A DNA stretch of 64,000 bases from 9FT-COMBO-48-23 sp963754385 (GTDB lineage Bacteria; Chloroflexota; Dehalococcoidia; GIF9; UBA5629): positions 470,433 through 534,432 of the forward strand of contig CAVWGE010000001.1 in the NCBI GenBank assembly GCA_963754385.1. Reading direction: 5' to 3'. Under the pieces are notes generated by a model. That model made no database searches. It had not been told where the DNA came from and was given only the letters and a program-made list of their open reading frames with translations. Of this stretch, positions 43,006 through 51,936 are shown in pieces. The position numbers and the translations under genes are program-made. How positions within the stretch are numbered: position 1 is the first letter of the stretch; every line of letters starts with the position of its first letter.

Positions 43006-43621
43006 GGCGGTCGCTGAAAAGATTCGTCTTTATTTCTCGGCTAAAGATGCAGCCCGGGAGAAGGCGCTACGTCTGAGCCGTGAGATAATCCGTTATAGTG
43101 CCAATGCAATTCGCGCTGTGCACCGCCAAGAGGAAACTGTTGCTGAGCAGCTTTTAAGTTCAGCTCGTTCCTTACTCCAGGAACTGGTTCGTGATGTTCT
43201 TCAGAAAGATGATTTAGCTCATGCTGGTTTTGTCCATGATGCACAGAAGGAATTCGCTGAAGCAAATATAACTTTAGCCGTAGTTGCTGGTAAGTTGCTG
43301 CCCGAGCCCGAAGCGCTAGGAGTCAGCTACCCGGCTTACCTAAATGGGCTGGGAGAAGCAGTCGGTGAGCTACGACGCTATCTTTTAGATAGTTTGAGGC
43401 GTAATGACCTTTCTCAATGTGAGGAATTGCTAGCAGTAATGGATGACATCTATGCTGTACTCATGACTATGGACTTCCCCGACGGTGTTACCTACGGTTT
43501 GAGGCGAACGAGCGATGCCGTCCGTGGCATTTTAGAGAGAACCCGTGGTGACCTGACTCTGGTTTTGAGACAAAAAGAGCTGGAAGATAAACTGGCGCAA
43601 ATTTTGAAAGAGAAAAGGTAA
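42971..43621 (+). CDS. Translin-family protein
   Basis: The 216-residue all-helical protein starts at TTG 42971, overlapping thiE by 35 bp; the start is uncertain. It has the translin pattern: REKALRLSREIIRYSANAIRAVHR near the N-terminus, a central FAEANITLAVVAGKLLPEP with YLNGLGEAVGELRRYLLDSL, and the C-terminal MDDIYAVLMTMDFPDGVTYGLRR followed by SDAVRGILERTRGDLTLVLR. Translin is an octameric nucleic-acid-binding protein in eukaryotes and archaea that can act as an RNase with TRAX. Bacterial members are uncommon. Acidic residues near the conserved Glu positions look compatible with metal binding, but activity is not shown. Confidence 0.78.
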   Translation: MRKKQRATKNLEAVAEKIRLYFSAKDAAREKALRLSREIIRYSANAIRAVHRQEETVAEQLLSSARSLLQELVRDVLQKDDLAHAGFVHDAQKEFAEANITLAVVAGKLLPEPEALGVSYPAYLNGLGEAVGELRRYLLDSLRRNDLSQCEELLAVMDDIYAVLMTMDFPDGVTYGLRRTSDAVRGILERTRGDLTLVLRQKELEDKLAQILKEKR

Positions 43622-43717
43622 CCTGAAAAAGGCGGTAAACTCTCCTGCCTAAAAGTCTGTTATCCCAGACACATTAGTAAAAAGCCCAACTTTTACATGT
43701 TTAATAAAAAAATCATC

Positions 43718-43746
43718 TTGACTCTGTCGGCTAAAGGCGATAGAAT
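43718..43746 (+). promoter_or_regulatory. hppA promoter
   Basis: TTGACT (43718-43723) and TAGAAT (43741-43746), each 5 of 6 to consensus, are 17 bp apart. Transcription would begin near 43753, giving a leader of about 60 nt with a strong AAGGAGGTG site before hppA. Confidence 0.65.
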
Positions 43747-43811
43747 CTGACACTTGGTGCTTATTCGCAAATCGGCTCGCGAAAACCAAATCTAAATAAC
43801 AAGGAGGTGAA

Positions 43812-45944
43812 ATGCCTGGTATTTTCTGGATGGTTCCTATAGCTGGGTTAATAACGGTGATTTTTGCCATACTTATGGCAAGAAACGTGTTACGCCGTGA
43901 CCCCGGAACGCCAAAGATGCAGGAAATCGGTGACATGATTTTTGAAGGCGCCCGGGCGTTCTTAAAACGGCAGTACACTACAATCGGGATACTGTCGCTG
44001 GTAATTGCAGTTATCATCGGCGTCCTTGTGGCTCTAATGGGTGGCGAGAAGGGTATCGAAGGGATGACTGCTTTCGGCATTGGTTGGCGAACGGCAGTTG
44101 CCTTTCTGGTAGGTGCTTTCTGCTCGGCAATTTCAGGTTTTATCGGCATGTATATTGCAGTTAAGTCCAATGTTCGCTGTGCTGCCGGAGCTCAAAAGAG
44201 CTTAAAAGAAGCGGTTACCATCGCCCTCAGAGGCGGAGCTGTTTCAGGATTCCTCATTACTGCTCTTAGCTTAATTGGAGTTACCGCCATCTTCTTCGCC
44301 TTCGGTGGCGGCAGCAAACCCCAGATTGCCCCTCACCTAATAGTCGGTTTTGGGTTTGGCGCTAGCTTTGTTGCCCTATTTGCCCAACTAGGCGGCGGTA
44401 TTTATACCAAAGCCGCTGATATGGGTGCTGACCTGGTGGGGAAAGTAGAAGCTGGTATTCCTGAGGATGACCCACGTAATGCTGCGGTTATTGCCGACTT
44501 AGTCGGTGACAATGTTGGTGACTGCGCCGGTCGTGGTGCGGACCTGTTTGAATCCACAGCCGCTGAAAACATCGGCGCTATGATTCTCGGGGTAATTGCC
44601 TATCTTGCCACTGGTAATATAGCCTGGATTCTTTTCCCTCTCGTAGTTCGTGCTTTTGGCCTGATTGCCAGCATGATAGGTGTGATGATAGTTCGTGCCA
44701 AGGAAGAAGAGAATGCCATGAATGCACTGAACCGCGGGTATTTTGTGGCTATTGCCCTATCAGTCATCGGCATGGCTATAACCATACACTTCATGCTGGG
44801 AAACTGGTGGCTGTTCGGTGCTGGTGTAGTGGGCATTGTCACCAGCGTTGTCATCGTTTACGTTACTCAGTATTACACTGAGTCTCGATATAAACCGGTA
44901 CAGGAAATCGCCGAAGCCTCAAGAACAGGTCCAGCCACTAACATTGTCGCTGGGACGGCTGTAGGCTTTGAAACCACACTGGCAACAGCCGTAGTGATTG
45001 GCCTCGCCCTTTTGCTGTCTTACTGGATGGGCAACATGAGCGGAGTCCAAGGTGCCGGTGCTTTCGGCACTGCTGTGGCTACTATGGGCATGCTGATGAC
45101 CTGCCCCTACGTATTATCGATGGATACCTTTGGCCCCATAACTGACAACGCCAATGGCATAAATACGATGGCTGGGGCTGGCAAAGAGGTACGCCGAATT
45201 ACCGACAGGCTCGATGCCGTAGGTAATACCACAAAAGCCTTAACCAAGGGATATGCCATGGTTTCGGCAGGTTTAGCCGCTTTCTTGCTCTTCCAGGCAT
45301 ATCTTAATAGGGTTTCATTCTTGAAATTCGGTGTCGAGGGCCAGTACAACGTTGTGGACATCGCCAAGATAGAGGTCTTTGTAGGAGCTCTCCTGGCAGT
45401 GATGCTGGTTTACCTGTTCAGCTCCTGGGCGATAAAGGCAGTGGGCAAAACCGCAGCCAAAATCATTAAGGAAGTTCGCCGCCAGTTCCAGGCTGACCCG
45501 GGAATTATGGCTGGCACTTCTCGGCCGGATTACGCCAGAGCGGTTGATATTACAGCGCGTGCTGGTTTGAGGGAGATGATAATGCCAGGTCTTTTGCCCG
45601 TGCTGGCACCGGTGGTTGTTGGACTGATTTTCAAATGGGCGGGTTACGATGGCGCAATGGTGGTAGCCGCTCTGCTTATGGTGGGCACCATCGGAGGTAT
45701 CATGTTGGCCTCGTTTATGAACAACGGTGGTGGTGCCTGGGACAACGCCAAGAAGATGATTGAGGATGGACAGCTAAAGGATGAAAATGGCAACGTTATA
45801 GGCAAGGGTACTTTCACTCATGCTGCGGCTGTTGTCGGTGATACCGTCGGGGACCCGTTAAAGGATACTGCCGGCCCTTCACTCCATGTCTTGGTCAAGC
45901 TGCTAAGCACCATCACTCTGGTGATGTGCCCGTTGTTCATTTGA
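43812..45944 (+). CDS. hppA: Membrane-bound proton-translocating pyrophosphatase, K+-independent type
   Basis: The 710-residue protein has about 16 membrane helices and all M-PPase substrate motifs: GGGIYTKAADMGADLVGKVEAGIPEDDPRN, DNVGDCAGRGADLFES, FGPITDNANG, and the C-terminal KKMIEDGQLKDENGN to GDTVGDPLKDTAGPSLHVL. GNTTKALTKG (about residues 470-480) has Lys in the position that is Ala in K+-dependent enzymes, which marks the K+-independent class, usually H+ pumps. It hydrolyses pyrophosphate and pumps H+ across the membrane. It has its own promoter and a strong terminator. Confidence 0.95.
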   Translation: MPGIFWMVPIAGLITVIFAILMARNVLRRDPGTPKMQEIGDMIFEGARAFLKRQYTTIGILSLVIAVIIGVLVALMGGEKGIEGMTAFGIGWRTAVAFLVGAFCSAISGFIGMYIAVKSNVRCAAGAQKSLKEAVTIALRGGAVSGFLITALSLIGVTAIFFAFGGGSKPQIAPHLIVGFGFGASFVALFAQLGGGIYTKAADMGADLVGKVEAGIPEDDPRNAAVIADLVGDNVGDCAGRGADLFESTAAENIGAMILGVIAYLATGNIAWILFPLVVRAFGLIASMIGVMIVRAKEEENAMNALNRGYFVAIALSVIGMAITIHFMLGNWWLFGAGVVGIVTSVVIVYVTQYYTESRYKPVQEIAEASRTGPATNIVAGTAVGFETTLATAVVIGLALLLSYWMGNMSGVQGAGAFGTAVATMGMLMTCPYVLSMDTFGPITDNANGINTMAGAGKEVRRITDRLDAVGNTTKALTKGYAMVSAGLAAFLLFQAYLNRVSFLKFGVEGQYNVVDIAKIEVFVGALLAVMLVYLFSSWAIKAVGKTAAKIIKEVRRQFQADPGIMAGTSRPDYARAVDITARAGLREMIMPGLLPVLAPVVVGLIFKWAGYDGAMVVAALLMVGTIGGIMLASFMNNGGGAWDNAKKMIEDGQLKDENGNVIGKGTFTHAAAVVGDTVGDPLKDTAGPSLHVLVKLLSTITLVMCPLFI

Positions 45945-45990
45945 TGTAGAAGATAGCAAAAAACTTAGGAAAAAGTAGGTCTAATGAAAT

Positions 45991-46039
45991 GGGGCAATCC
46001 TGCTCTATAAAAGTAGAAAGGGGTTGCCCCTTCTTTCTT
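45991..46039 (+). terminator. Intrinsic terminator after hppA
   Basis: GGGGCAA (45991-45997) pairs with TTGCCCC (46024-46030), followed by TTCTTTCTT. The loop holds the last codons of the convergent MBL gene, so the two 3' ends overlap. On the minus strand the run after the stem is not T-rich enough to be sure it works both ways. Confidence 0.7.
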
Positions 46040-46634
46040 CACCGATAGTAGTGGATGGGCCATGTCCCGGATAGACAACGGTCTCATCCGGTAAGGTCAT
46101 AAGCTTATTCCTGATGCTGTCCATAAGCTGGTCATAGCTGCAACCCGGAAAATCAGTCCTTCCGATACCATAGTTAAAGAGAGCATCGCCGGTAAAAACA
46201 ATTCTGTGCCCATAGAGGCTGATGCCACCTGGACTATGTCCCGGCGTATACAAGACGGTGAAATGCAAATCATCCACATTGACCTTATCACCATCTTTTA
46301 ATAGCTTATCTGGCTTTGGCAGTTGATTGAAAGAGCCTCCCGTCATAGATGAGAGCATCCTGGAGAATACACCCATGTCTGCCTCTGCTTCAGCTTTGTG
46401 AAGGGCGAACTTGGCTCCTGTCCCCTCCTTAACCGTCGAAAGGGCGCCAACATGGTCAATGTGCATATGAGTTACTACAATCAGAGGTATCGTCAGCCCT
46501 AGATCTTTCACAGTCTTTAAAATCAGCTTGGCTTCAGCACCGGGGTCGATGATTATACCCCGCCCGCTTGATTCCGAGCCAACGATGTAGCAGTTACTGG
46601 CAAAAGGTCCGACGGTAAGAAGCTTTAAAATCAT
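46005..46634 (-). CDS. Glyoxalase II-like metallo-beta-lactamase fold hydrolase
   Basis: I start at ATG 46634 (ILKLLTVGPFASNCYIV), the usual opening of this family; a TTG 12 bp upstream also fits, and neither has a clear ribosome site. The product is 209 residues. The metal motif is THMHIDHVGAL near residue 55, with a second His in TPGHSPGGISL, an Asp in FTGDALFNYGIGRTD, and a final His in YPGHGPSTT. These proteins hydrolyse thioesters such as S-lactoylglutathione or persulfides. It lies 33 bp after the ABC permease gene and may end that operon. Confidence 0.85.
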   Translation of the reverse strand: MILKLLTVGPFASNCYIVGSESSGRGIIIDPGAEAKLILKTVKDLGLTIPLIVVTHMHIDHVGALSTVKEGTGAKFALHKAEAEADMGVFSRMLSSMTGGSFNQLPKPDKLLKDGDKVNVDDLHFTVLYTPGHSPGGISLYGHRIVFTGDALFNYGIGRTDFPGCSYDQLMDSIRNKLMTLPDETVVYPGHGPSTTIGEERRGNPFLLL

Positions 46635-46679
46635 TGCAGAAAACAAATAACGGTATTCAAGTTTGCAGCCAGAAGAGCT

Positions 46680-47573
46680 TCATGTTGACCTTATCTCCTC
46701 CCGCATGAACTTGATGTAGGAGATAGCAAAGCACAGAGCGGTCAACGCTATCAGGCTGGTTAGCTGCGGCCAAGCGATTAGAAGGCTCTGACTAAGAGGC
46801 AAGGGGTTTGGTTCAAGCCCGGTGTAATACATGCTTATCATAAACATAGTAGGGTGGCTGGGTATAAGCAAGACTTGGGTGACTTCACCGTATAACACGC
46901 CGGGAGATATGTGCCTGATTGCTCCAGCAATCTCCCCATTTGCACCAGCAACAACCTGGGCAATAATTGGTACGAAAAGGGAGAGAAATATCCACAAAGC
47001 TATTGAGGCTAAAGCTGCGGTTGCTATCCTCTTGAAGAGAACTGAAAAAAGAACAGACAAGGACATCCAGAAAGCGCCGTAAATTATGCTCACAAGAATG
47101 AAAGCGAAAAGTCTGAGTATCTCCTCGGCAGTCGGAGGCACACCAATCATGCGTAATCCCATACCAGCGACAAGAAGCACTATGCTTGTCACTAAAATTG
47201 CCAAGGTGACCAGCCCGGCTAGAAATTTACCATTAACTACTGAATCTCGATACAGAGGCTGTGACAGAAGCCGACTAAGATTACCGCTAGCTCGTTCACC
47301 GTTTATAGCATCAAAACCGAGGGCTATGCCGATTATAGGTATGAAAAAGGAAAGGAAGAACAGAAATGTAAAAATTTGGTTTTCTCCAGAGATGGTAAAA
47401 AACCTCAAAAAAATGAATTGGGTGGTTTCGGTTATCCCGCTTCTAATATTTTGCGCTGCCACATAGATGGTGAATATGCTAGCCAGGTAAATCAAGATGG
47501 ATAGGATGATAAAGCGCTTACTATTAAAGTGGTCAGCCAGCTCTTTCCAAAAAATCGCCATCAATCCTGACAT
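46680..47573 (-). CDS. ABC-2 type transporter permease
   Basis: The 297-residue protein has six membrane helices in the NosY-like ABC-2 pattern. It opens with AIFWKELADHFNSKRFIILSILIYL, has a large extracytoplasmic loop, the ALGFDAINGERASGNLSRLLSQPLYRD motif typical of the family, and a final helix SLIALTALCFAISYIKF. With the ATPase 2 bp upstream it forms an exporter. The substrate is unknown; the NEW3-domain protein upstream in the operon suggests that it handles or is regulated by a surface or secreted component. Confidence 0.85.
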   Translation of the reverse strand: MSGLMAIFWKELADHFNSKRFIILSILIYLASIFTIYVAAQNIRSGITETTQFIFLRFFTISGENQIFTFLFFLSFFIPIIGIALGFDAINGERASGNLSRLLSQPLYRDSVVNGKFLAGLVTLAILVTSIVLLVAGMGLRMIGVPPTAEEILRLFAFILVSIIYGAFWMSLSVLFSVLFKRIATAALASIALWIFLSLFVPIIAQVVAGANGEIAGAIRHISPGVLYGEVTQVLLIPSHPTMFMISMYYTGLEPNPLPLSQSLLIAWPQLTSLIALTALCFAISYIKFMREEIRST

Positions 47574-47575
47574 AT

Positions 47576-48511
47576 TTACTGCTCACGAAAATACTTCATA
47601 TAGACGTCATCCAAACCATACTCTTCAATTTTCATCTGAACTAATAAACAGTCACTATCAACTATAGTCCTGGCTATTTGAGGTCTCAAGTCTTTGTCGC
47701 AAGTAATAAACAGCAGGTCCCCGGAGCTTTCCACCTTGGTCACGCCTTTGATGTTCTTTATGGATTTCACAAGCTTGCTTGTAGGTTCTGATACCTGGAC
47801 TTCTATTCTAAACTTGCCACCACCTATTGTCTCTCTACCTAGCTGGTCCACGGACCCTTCGGCTACGAGATGTCCTTTGGATAGTATTCCTACTCTGGTA
47901 CAAATTTTCTGTACCTGATGTAGTTGATGTGAAGACAAAACAATAGTCACCTTCTGCTTAGCCATATTGACAATGAGTGCGAGAACTTGCTCAATGCCCT
48001 CAGGGTCTATTCCGGCTGTAGGCTCATCAAAGAAAGCCACTTTAGGGTCTTTAATCATGACATCGGCAATTCCCAGGCGCTGTTTCATACCATGGGAGAA
48101 AGTGCCTACCTTCTGTTTGGTCATTTCGGATAACCCAACCATATCCAGAAGTTCGTCGATTTTTCTTGAGGCGACTTCTCTGGGTATGCTATTTAATGCC
48201 GCAATATAATCCAAGTTCTCTTTTGCCGTTAAATCTTCGTAGAAACCAACCTTTTCTGGCAAGTAGCCAGTAATACGCTTTACCTTGAGTGGCTCTCTGG
48301 TAGGGTCGAAACCGCATATCCGGGCTTTGCCGGACGTTGGCTCGGTAAGCCCAAGCAGCATAAGTATTGTGGTAGTCTTTCCAGCGCCGTTGGGGCCAAG
48401 GAAACCAAAAATCTCGCCTTCGCCTACGTTAAGATTCAATTTGTCCACGGCAATGAATTTGCCGTAGGTCTTAACTAGCTCTTTGGTTTCAATAATGCTC
48501 TGTTTTCCCAT
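47576..48511 (-). CDS. ABC-2 type exporter ATPase
   Basis: The 311-residue ATPase has Walker A GPNGAGKTT near residue 38, Q-loop, signature SHGMKQRLGI near 142, Walker B KVAFFDEPTAGIDPEG near 164, and H-loop SSHQLHQ. A C-terminal accessory domain of about 90 residues follows, seen in CcmA-, DrrA- and NosF-type exporters. It drives the permease encoded 2 bp downstream. It comes 7 bp after the NEW3 gene. Confidence 0.92.
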   Translation of the reverse strand: MGKQSIIETKELVKTYGKFIAVDKLNLNVGEGEIFGFLGPNGAGKTTTILMLLGLTEPTSGKARICGFDPTREPLKVKRITGYLPEKVGFYEDLTAKENLDYIAALNSIPREVASRKIDELLDMVGLSEMTKQKVGTFSHGMKQRLGIADVMIKDPKVAFFDEPTAGIDPEGIEQVLALIVNMAKQKVTIVLSSHQLHQVQKICTRVGILSKGHLVAEGSVDQLGRETIGGGKFRIEVQVSEPTSKLVKSIKNIKGVTKVESSGDLLFITCDKDLRPQIARTIVDSDCLLVQMKIEEYGLDDVYMKYFREQ

Positions 48512-48518
48512 GTTGTTT

Positions 48519-49451
48519 TCACCGTCTGCCCAGGCGCATAAACATTACTGCCAGCCCAGCGATAACCAAAACCACAATGCCAATGCCCACCCAACCCCAG
48601 ATTGTCGGTGTCAGTACAGTGACTCTAACATCTATATTGCTGAACGCATAGCCGGATTCGGGTGAAGCCGATATAGCCACCATATAATCGCCAGCTATAG
48701 TCTTTTGTGCTGGTTTAATATTGACCTGAACTTCGCGCTTAGCACCTACTGGTAGTACATCAATGCCTTGTGGGTCAAAGGTGATACTCCAGCCAGGGGG
48801 GGTACCTGTTATCTTTGAGCTGAAGTTGACTTTTTGAAGGTCCGCTGACCCTGTATTTGTAACTAAGATGGTGAAGTAGTTATCTTTACCGGCAGTGGCA
48901 CTGGTGTTCAATCGTCCGGTAGAAGGCTCTACATCGATTTCGTACTTGGCAGTGATTATAGCCTTAAGTTCAATGTTGCCCTTTATCTCTCCTGAAGCTG
49001 CTTCTACAGTGATAGGATACTCTCCAGGCTCTGGCACTACCCAAGTATACGGCCTTATCGTAACTTTGATTGTGTCCGGGTATGTCTTTGCGGGGTCAAG
49101 ACGAATAGCAGCTATCTCTGTCCCTTCTGCATAGCTTGATGTAATGGAATAGCTGAAATCAGGAGGCACTTTAACCTGAAGGTCAAAAACACGCGGTTCC
49201 TTACCACCCTTGTACTGTAAGTCAATACTATAGGTGAAATAGGAGGTGCCGGTGGGGCTGCTCAGCACGGGATATTGACAGGTGAGTGTTATCTCTTCAG
49301 GCCCTGGTGATTGCTGACCTGATGATGGTGAAGGTAGGTCGAGACGTGTATCTGACATTGCCGAAGTAACTGGCGCCGCCACCAGCCCACCAACTACCAT
49401 CAGTAGCAAGGCAGCACAAGTTAAATAGTAACCTGCTTTAAATCTACTCAT
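48519..49451 (-). CDS. NEW3-domain cell-surface protein with C-terminal membrane anchor
   Basis: The 310-residue protein has a signal peptide (about 1-32, ending APVTSAMSD), two immunoglobulin-like beta domains, and one C-terminal membrane helix WVGIGIVVLVIAGLAVMFMRLGRR. The second domain carries GKDNYFTILVTNTGSADLQKVNF and PPGWSITFDPQGIDVLPVGAKREVQVNIKP, the pattern of the NPCBM-associated NEW3 domain found in alpha-galactosidases and exporter-linked proteins. It is exposed outside the membrane. The start is behind a GGAGGTTGT site. It is the first gene of the ABC-2 operon, behind a promoter with a palindrome. Confidence 0.8.
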   Translation of the reverse strand: MSRFKAGYYLTCAALLLMVVGGLVAAPVTSAMSDTRLDLPSPSSGQQSPGPEEITLTCQYPVLSSPTGTSYFTYSIDLQYKGGKEPRVFDLQVKVPPDFSYSITSSYAEGTEIAAIRLDPAKTYPDTIKVTIRPYTWVVPEPGEYPITVEAASGEIKGNIELKAIITAKYEIDVEPSTGRLNTSATAGKDNYFTILVTNTGSADLQKVNFSSKITGTPPGWSITFDPQGIDVLPVGAKREVQVNIKPAQKTIAGDYMVAISASPESGYAFSNIDVRVTVLTPTIWGWVGIGIVVLVIAGLAVMFMRLGRR

Positions 49452-49532
49452 AATCTTACAACCTCCCTTAAAATATAAGCCCGTTCAGGGACAGGCATTC
49501 AATTGCCTAAGAATCCAAACTACAAGTCTATT

Positions 49533-49583
49533 ACTTTAGCTAAAATGATTTCGCCTGTCAAGTTTGTACTGTGGTACACAGTA
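49533..49583 (-). promoter_or_regulatory. Promoter and palindromic operator of the NEW3-ABC operon
   Basis: On the minus strand TTGACA (49556-49561) and TAAAGT (49533-49538) are 17 bp apart. Five bases upstream of the -35 is a perfect 7-3-7 palindrome, TACTGTG-GTA-CACAGTA as read on the plus strand (49567-49583). This is the place for a dimeric regulator. Half-site TACTGT resembles E. coli SOS boxes, but the half-site spacing differs, so LexA is not assumed. Confidence 0.6.
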
Positions 49584-49748
49584 ATATAGCTTTAACGACG
49601 GCAAGGTTATTGAGGCACTATTTACAGAGAAATATTAAGACCAGCTGCTATCGGCTCAGAGGAGCAAGTACAAGATGGCTGGTACATTGACAAACTAGTG
49701 GCAGAGAATTAGTATCTATGTAGCTTGCTGAGTGATACGGAGGAGAAA

Positions 49749-50234
49749 ATGCCGAACAGGTTCATTCTGCCGGTATTTTGGGCGTTACTTGGTGTTTTCA
49801 TTTTAGTTCTTATTAGTTTTAATGTTATGAACTCGCCAATTAGAACCTTGCTTAACGATTTGTACCCGGATGATATTGTCGCTGTCGTTGTTTCAACATT
49901 TTTTCAGCTTTCCGGGCTGCTCTTCTTCGCGTTAGGATTGACACTGCTAATTCTGACAGCCAGAGCAAAACTAGATAAACTCTTCAAGGGGTTTTTATTA
50001 CTGACAAGCTCTTCCGCAGTGGGATTCTTTGTAAGTATTTTGCTTCACGGTGTTGTATATGGTCTATTTATCCTTATCTTTGGTGAAGAGTTCTGGAACA
50101 GGATAGGAATACCAGATGAACCGGCATTCTTCATCATGGCACTTATTATTTGCCCAATAGCCTATTTAGTCGGAACAGTAGGCAGTATTGTCCTTATATT
50201 ACGAAGAAAGAGATACGAAACGTTGGCTGTGTAA
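49749..50234 (+). CDS. Orphan four-helix membrane protein
   Basis: I start at ATG 49749 because GGAGGA lies 5 nt before it; a TTG at 49725 is less likely. The 161-residue protein has four hydrophobic segments (about residues 5-25, 45-70, 80-105 and 125-150) with short loops and a basic C-terminus (RRKRYETLAV). No catalytic residues or known motif are visible. It stands alone between the ABC operon and tRNA-Ala. I do not recognise the family. Confidence 0.6.
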   Translation: MPNRFILPVFWALLGVFILVLISFNVMNSPIRTLLNDLYPDDIVAVVVSTFFQLSGLLFFALGLTLLILTARAKLDKLFKGFLLLTSSSAVGFFVSILLHGVVYGLFILIFGEEFWNRIGIPDEPAFFIMALIICPIAYLVGTVGSIVLILRRKRYETLAV

Positions 50235-50293
50235 GTCTTGGCACTGTTAGCTAGGCGTTTAGCTAATTTTCGCCAAACTCTGGTAAACAGAAA

Positions 50294-50366
50294 TGGAGAT
50301 AGGGGGATTCGAACCCCCGACCTCCGCGATGCGAACGCGGCGCTCTCCCAATTGAGCTATATCCCC
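50294..50366 (-). tRNA. tRNA-Ala (anticodon CGC)
   Basis: The cloverleaf has acceptor GGGGATA/TATCTCC including the G3-U70 identity pair, D-arm GCTCAATTGGGAGAGC, anticodon stem CCGCG/CGCGG with loop TTCGCAT (anticodon CGC), and T-arm GGGGGTTCGAATCCCCC. It is 73 nt, discriminator A, CCA not encoded. Confidence 0.96.
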
Positions 50367-50378
50367 ATCTAGAGACCA

Positions 50379-50407
50379 ATACTAGCAAAGGCTATGAATT
50401 CGGTCAA
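50379..50407 (-). promoter_or_regulatory. Promoter of tRNA-Ala
   Basis: Minus-strand TTGACC (50402-50407) and TAGTAT (50379-50384) are 17 bp apart, with an extended TG before the -10. The -10 ends 12 nt before the tRNA. Confidence 0.55.
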
Positions 50408-50553
50408 GTTCAAAAATGTCCTCGTTTTTTCCTCCAGTATTTCATCCAATGCTACTAACGCAGATATCTTTTGCTGATTTTCATTGACAATTTTAGTTAG
50501 TATTAGTTAGACTTACAAGTCGTTGTCCGAAAGGCGTGCAAGGCTGTAACACT

Positions 50554-51936
50554 ATGCAAACTCTAAAGATAATGAAGCAATTTATGGAGCCGAAGTCGGT
50601 AGCCCTCATTGGGGTTTCACGTTACACCGGCGAGGGAGCTTTTAACATCCTCGAAAACCTGCTCGGCTACGGCTATCAAGGCAGAATATACCCGATAAAT
50701 CCCAGTGTTAGTGAAATACTCGGCGTGAAAACATATTCAAGCATTGCGGAGATAGCCGGCAATATTGACCTCGCAGTGATAGCCACACCACGAGACCTGG
50801 TTCCACAGCTAATTAAAGAATGCGCCGATAGAAATATCAAAGCCATAGAAATAGTCGCCCAAGGCTTTCTAGATGCCAGCGATGAGGAGGGCAAACAGCT
50901 ACAAAAGGAGATAGACAATATCACCAAAGCCAGCCAAGCTAGAATATTAGGTCCTAATACCTTTGGTACGGCTAATGCTTTCGTTAATTTCAGCTCGACA
51001 TTCATAAAAATAAAAATGAAGAAGCAACCTATCGGTATTATTTGCCAAACTGGCGCTTTTTTCGTCGGCTTTTCGGAACTGGCTTTTATAGGTAAAGGAC
51101 TCGACTTGGCAAACGCCTGTGATGTCAGCTTTTCCGAGGGATTAGAATACTTCGAGAATGACCTGGAAACAAAGGTGATTGCCCTGCACATTGAAGGCAT
51201 GCATGACACGAAAGCCTTCGTCAGCATCTCTAAAGGCATTACCCGAAAGAAACCTATACTTGCCCTGAAGACAGGACACAGTGAGCAGGCGGCTAAGGCA
51301 GCTCAATCCCACAGCGGCTCTTTGACAGGCAGAAAAGAGGTGTGGCAAGCAGCTTTCAAACAGGCTGGGATAATTCAAGTAAGAGATTTGGAGGAATTCA
51401 TTGACTTAGTCAGGACGTTCTCTGTGCTGCCGCTGATGAAAAAGCCAAAAATCGGGGTTATCACAATTAGCGGTGCATTGGGTGTTATGGCTATAGATGC
51501 CAGCAAAAACCATGGTATAGGAATAGATACGTTGTCTCCTAAGACTCGGAAGTTGATCGATAAGATGGCGCCTTCCTGGCTTAAGGTTAGTAATCCGGTG
51601 GATATTTGGCCGATAATGATAACGTCACAGCCAATTACGAAGCTGCTGATCGATGGATTAGAGGCTCTTCTAGCTGACCATGAACTGGGTGCTGTTTTGT
51701 TTATCGGCGCTGCTTTTGATGAAAAATGGGCAACCAGCCTTTGTCAACTTTCAAGTGAACTGGCGGCAGTGCATCCGGATAAGCCTTTAGTATGTAGCAT
51801 TTATGGACCTTCTGCCGGACAGGCTATACAGGAAATGCAAGATGTAGGTAAAGTGGTAGGGTTTCACACACCGGAAAGAGCTATAAATGCCCTGGCTAGG
51901 CTAAACGAATACTCACAATTACGAAGCAGGCTCTAG
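50554..51936 (+). CDS. ADP-forming acyl-CoA synthetase, alpha subunit (CoA-binding)
   Basis: I start at ATG 50554; a GTG 18 bp upstream is also in frame. The 460-residue protein has an N-terminal CoA-binding Rossmann domain (SVALIGVSRYTGEGAFNILENLL), then two succinyl-CoA-ligase-like domains. The phosphorylated His is in AQSHSGSLTGRKE near residue 258. It matches the alpha subunit of archaeal-type ADP-forming acetyl-CoA synthetase, which makes ATP from acyl-CoA. Its 3' end overlaps by 18 bp the 3' end of the beta subunit gene on the opposite strand, an unusual arrangement for partner subunits. Confidence 0.85.
   Translation: MQTLKIMKQFMEPKSVALIGVSRYTGEGAFNILENLLGYGYQGRIYPINPSVSEILGVKTYSSIAEIAGNIDLAVIATPRDLVPQLIKECADRNIKAIEIVAQGFLDASDEEGKQLQKEIDNITKASQARILGPNTFGTANAFVNFSSTFIKIKMKKQPIGIICQTGAFFVGFSELAFIGKGLDLANACDVSFSEGLEYFENDLETKVIALHIEGMHDTKAFVSISKGITRKKPILALKTGHSEQAAKAAQSHSGSLTGRKEVWQAAFKQAGIIQVRDLEEFIDLVRTFSVLPLMKKPKIGVITISGALGVMAIDASKNHGIGIDTLSPKTRKLIDKMAPSWLKVSNPVDIWPIMITSQPITKLLIDGLEALLADHELGAVLFIGAAFDEKWATSLCQLSSELAAVHPDKPLVCSIYGPSAGQAIQEMQDVGKVVGFHTPERAINALARLNEYSQLRSRL

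Noticed and set aside
46005..46039. Terminator after hppA also ending the MBL transcript
   Set aside because: The minus-strand side has no T-rich run, so it is described only for hppA.
49567..49583. TACTGTGGTACACAGTA as an E. coli-type LexA box
   Set aside because: The half-sites match, but CTGT and ACAG are 5 bp apart rather than 8, and the lexA gene here has a different operator form.
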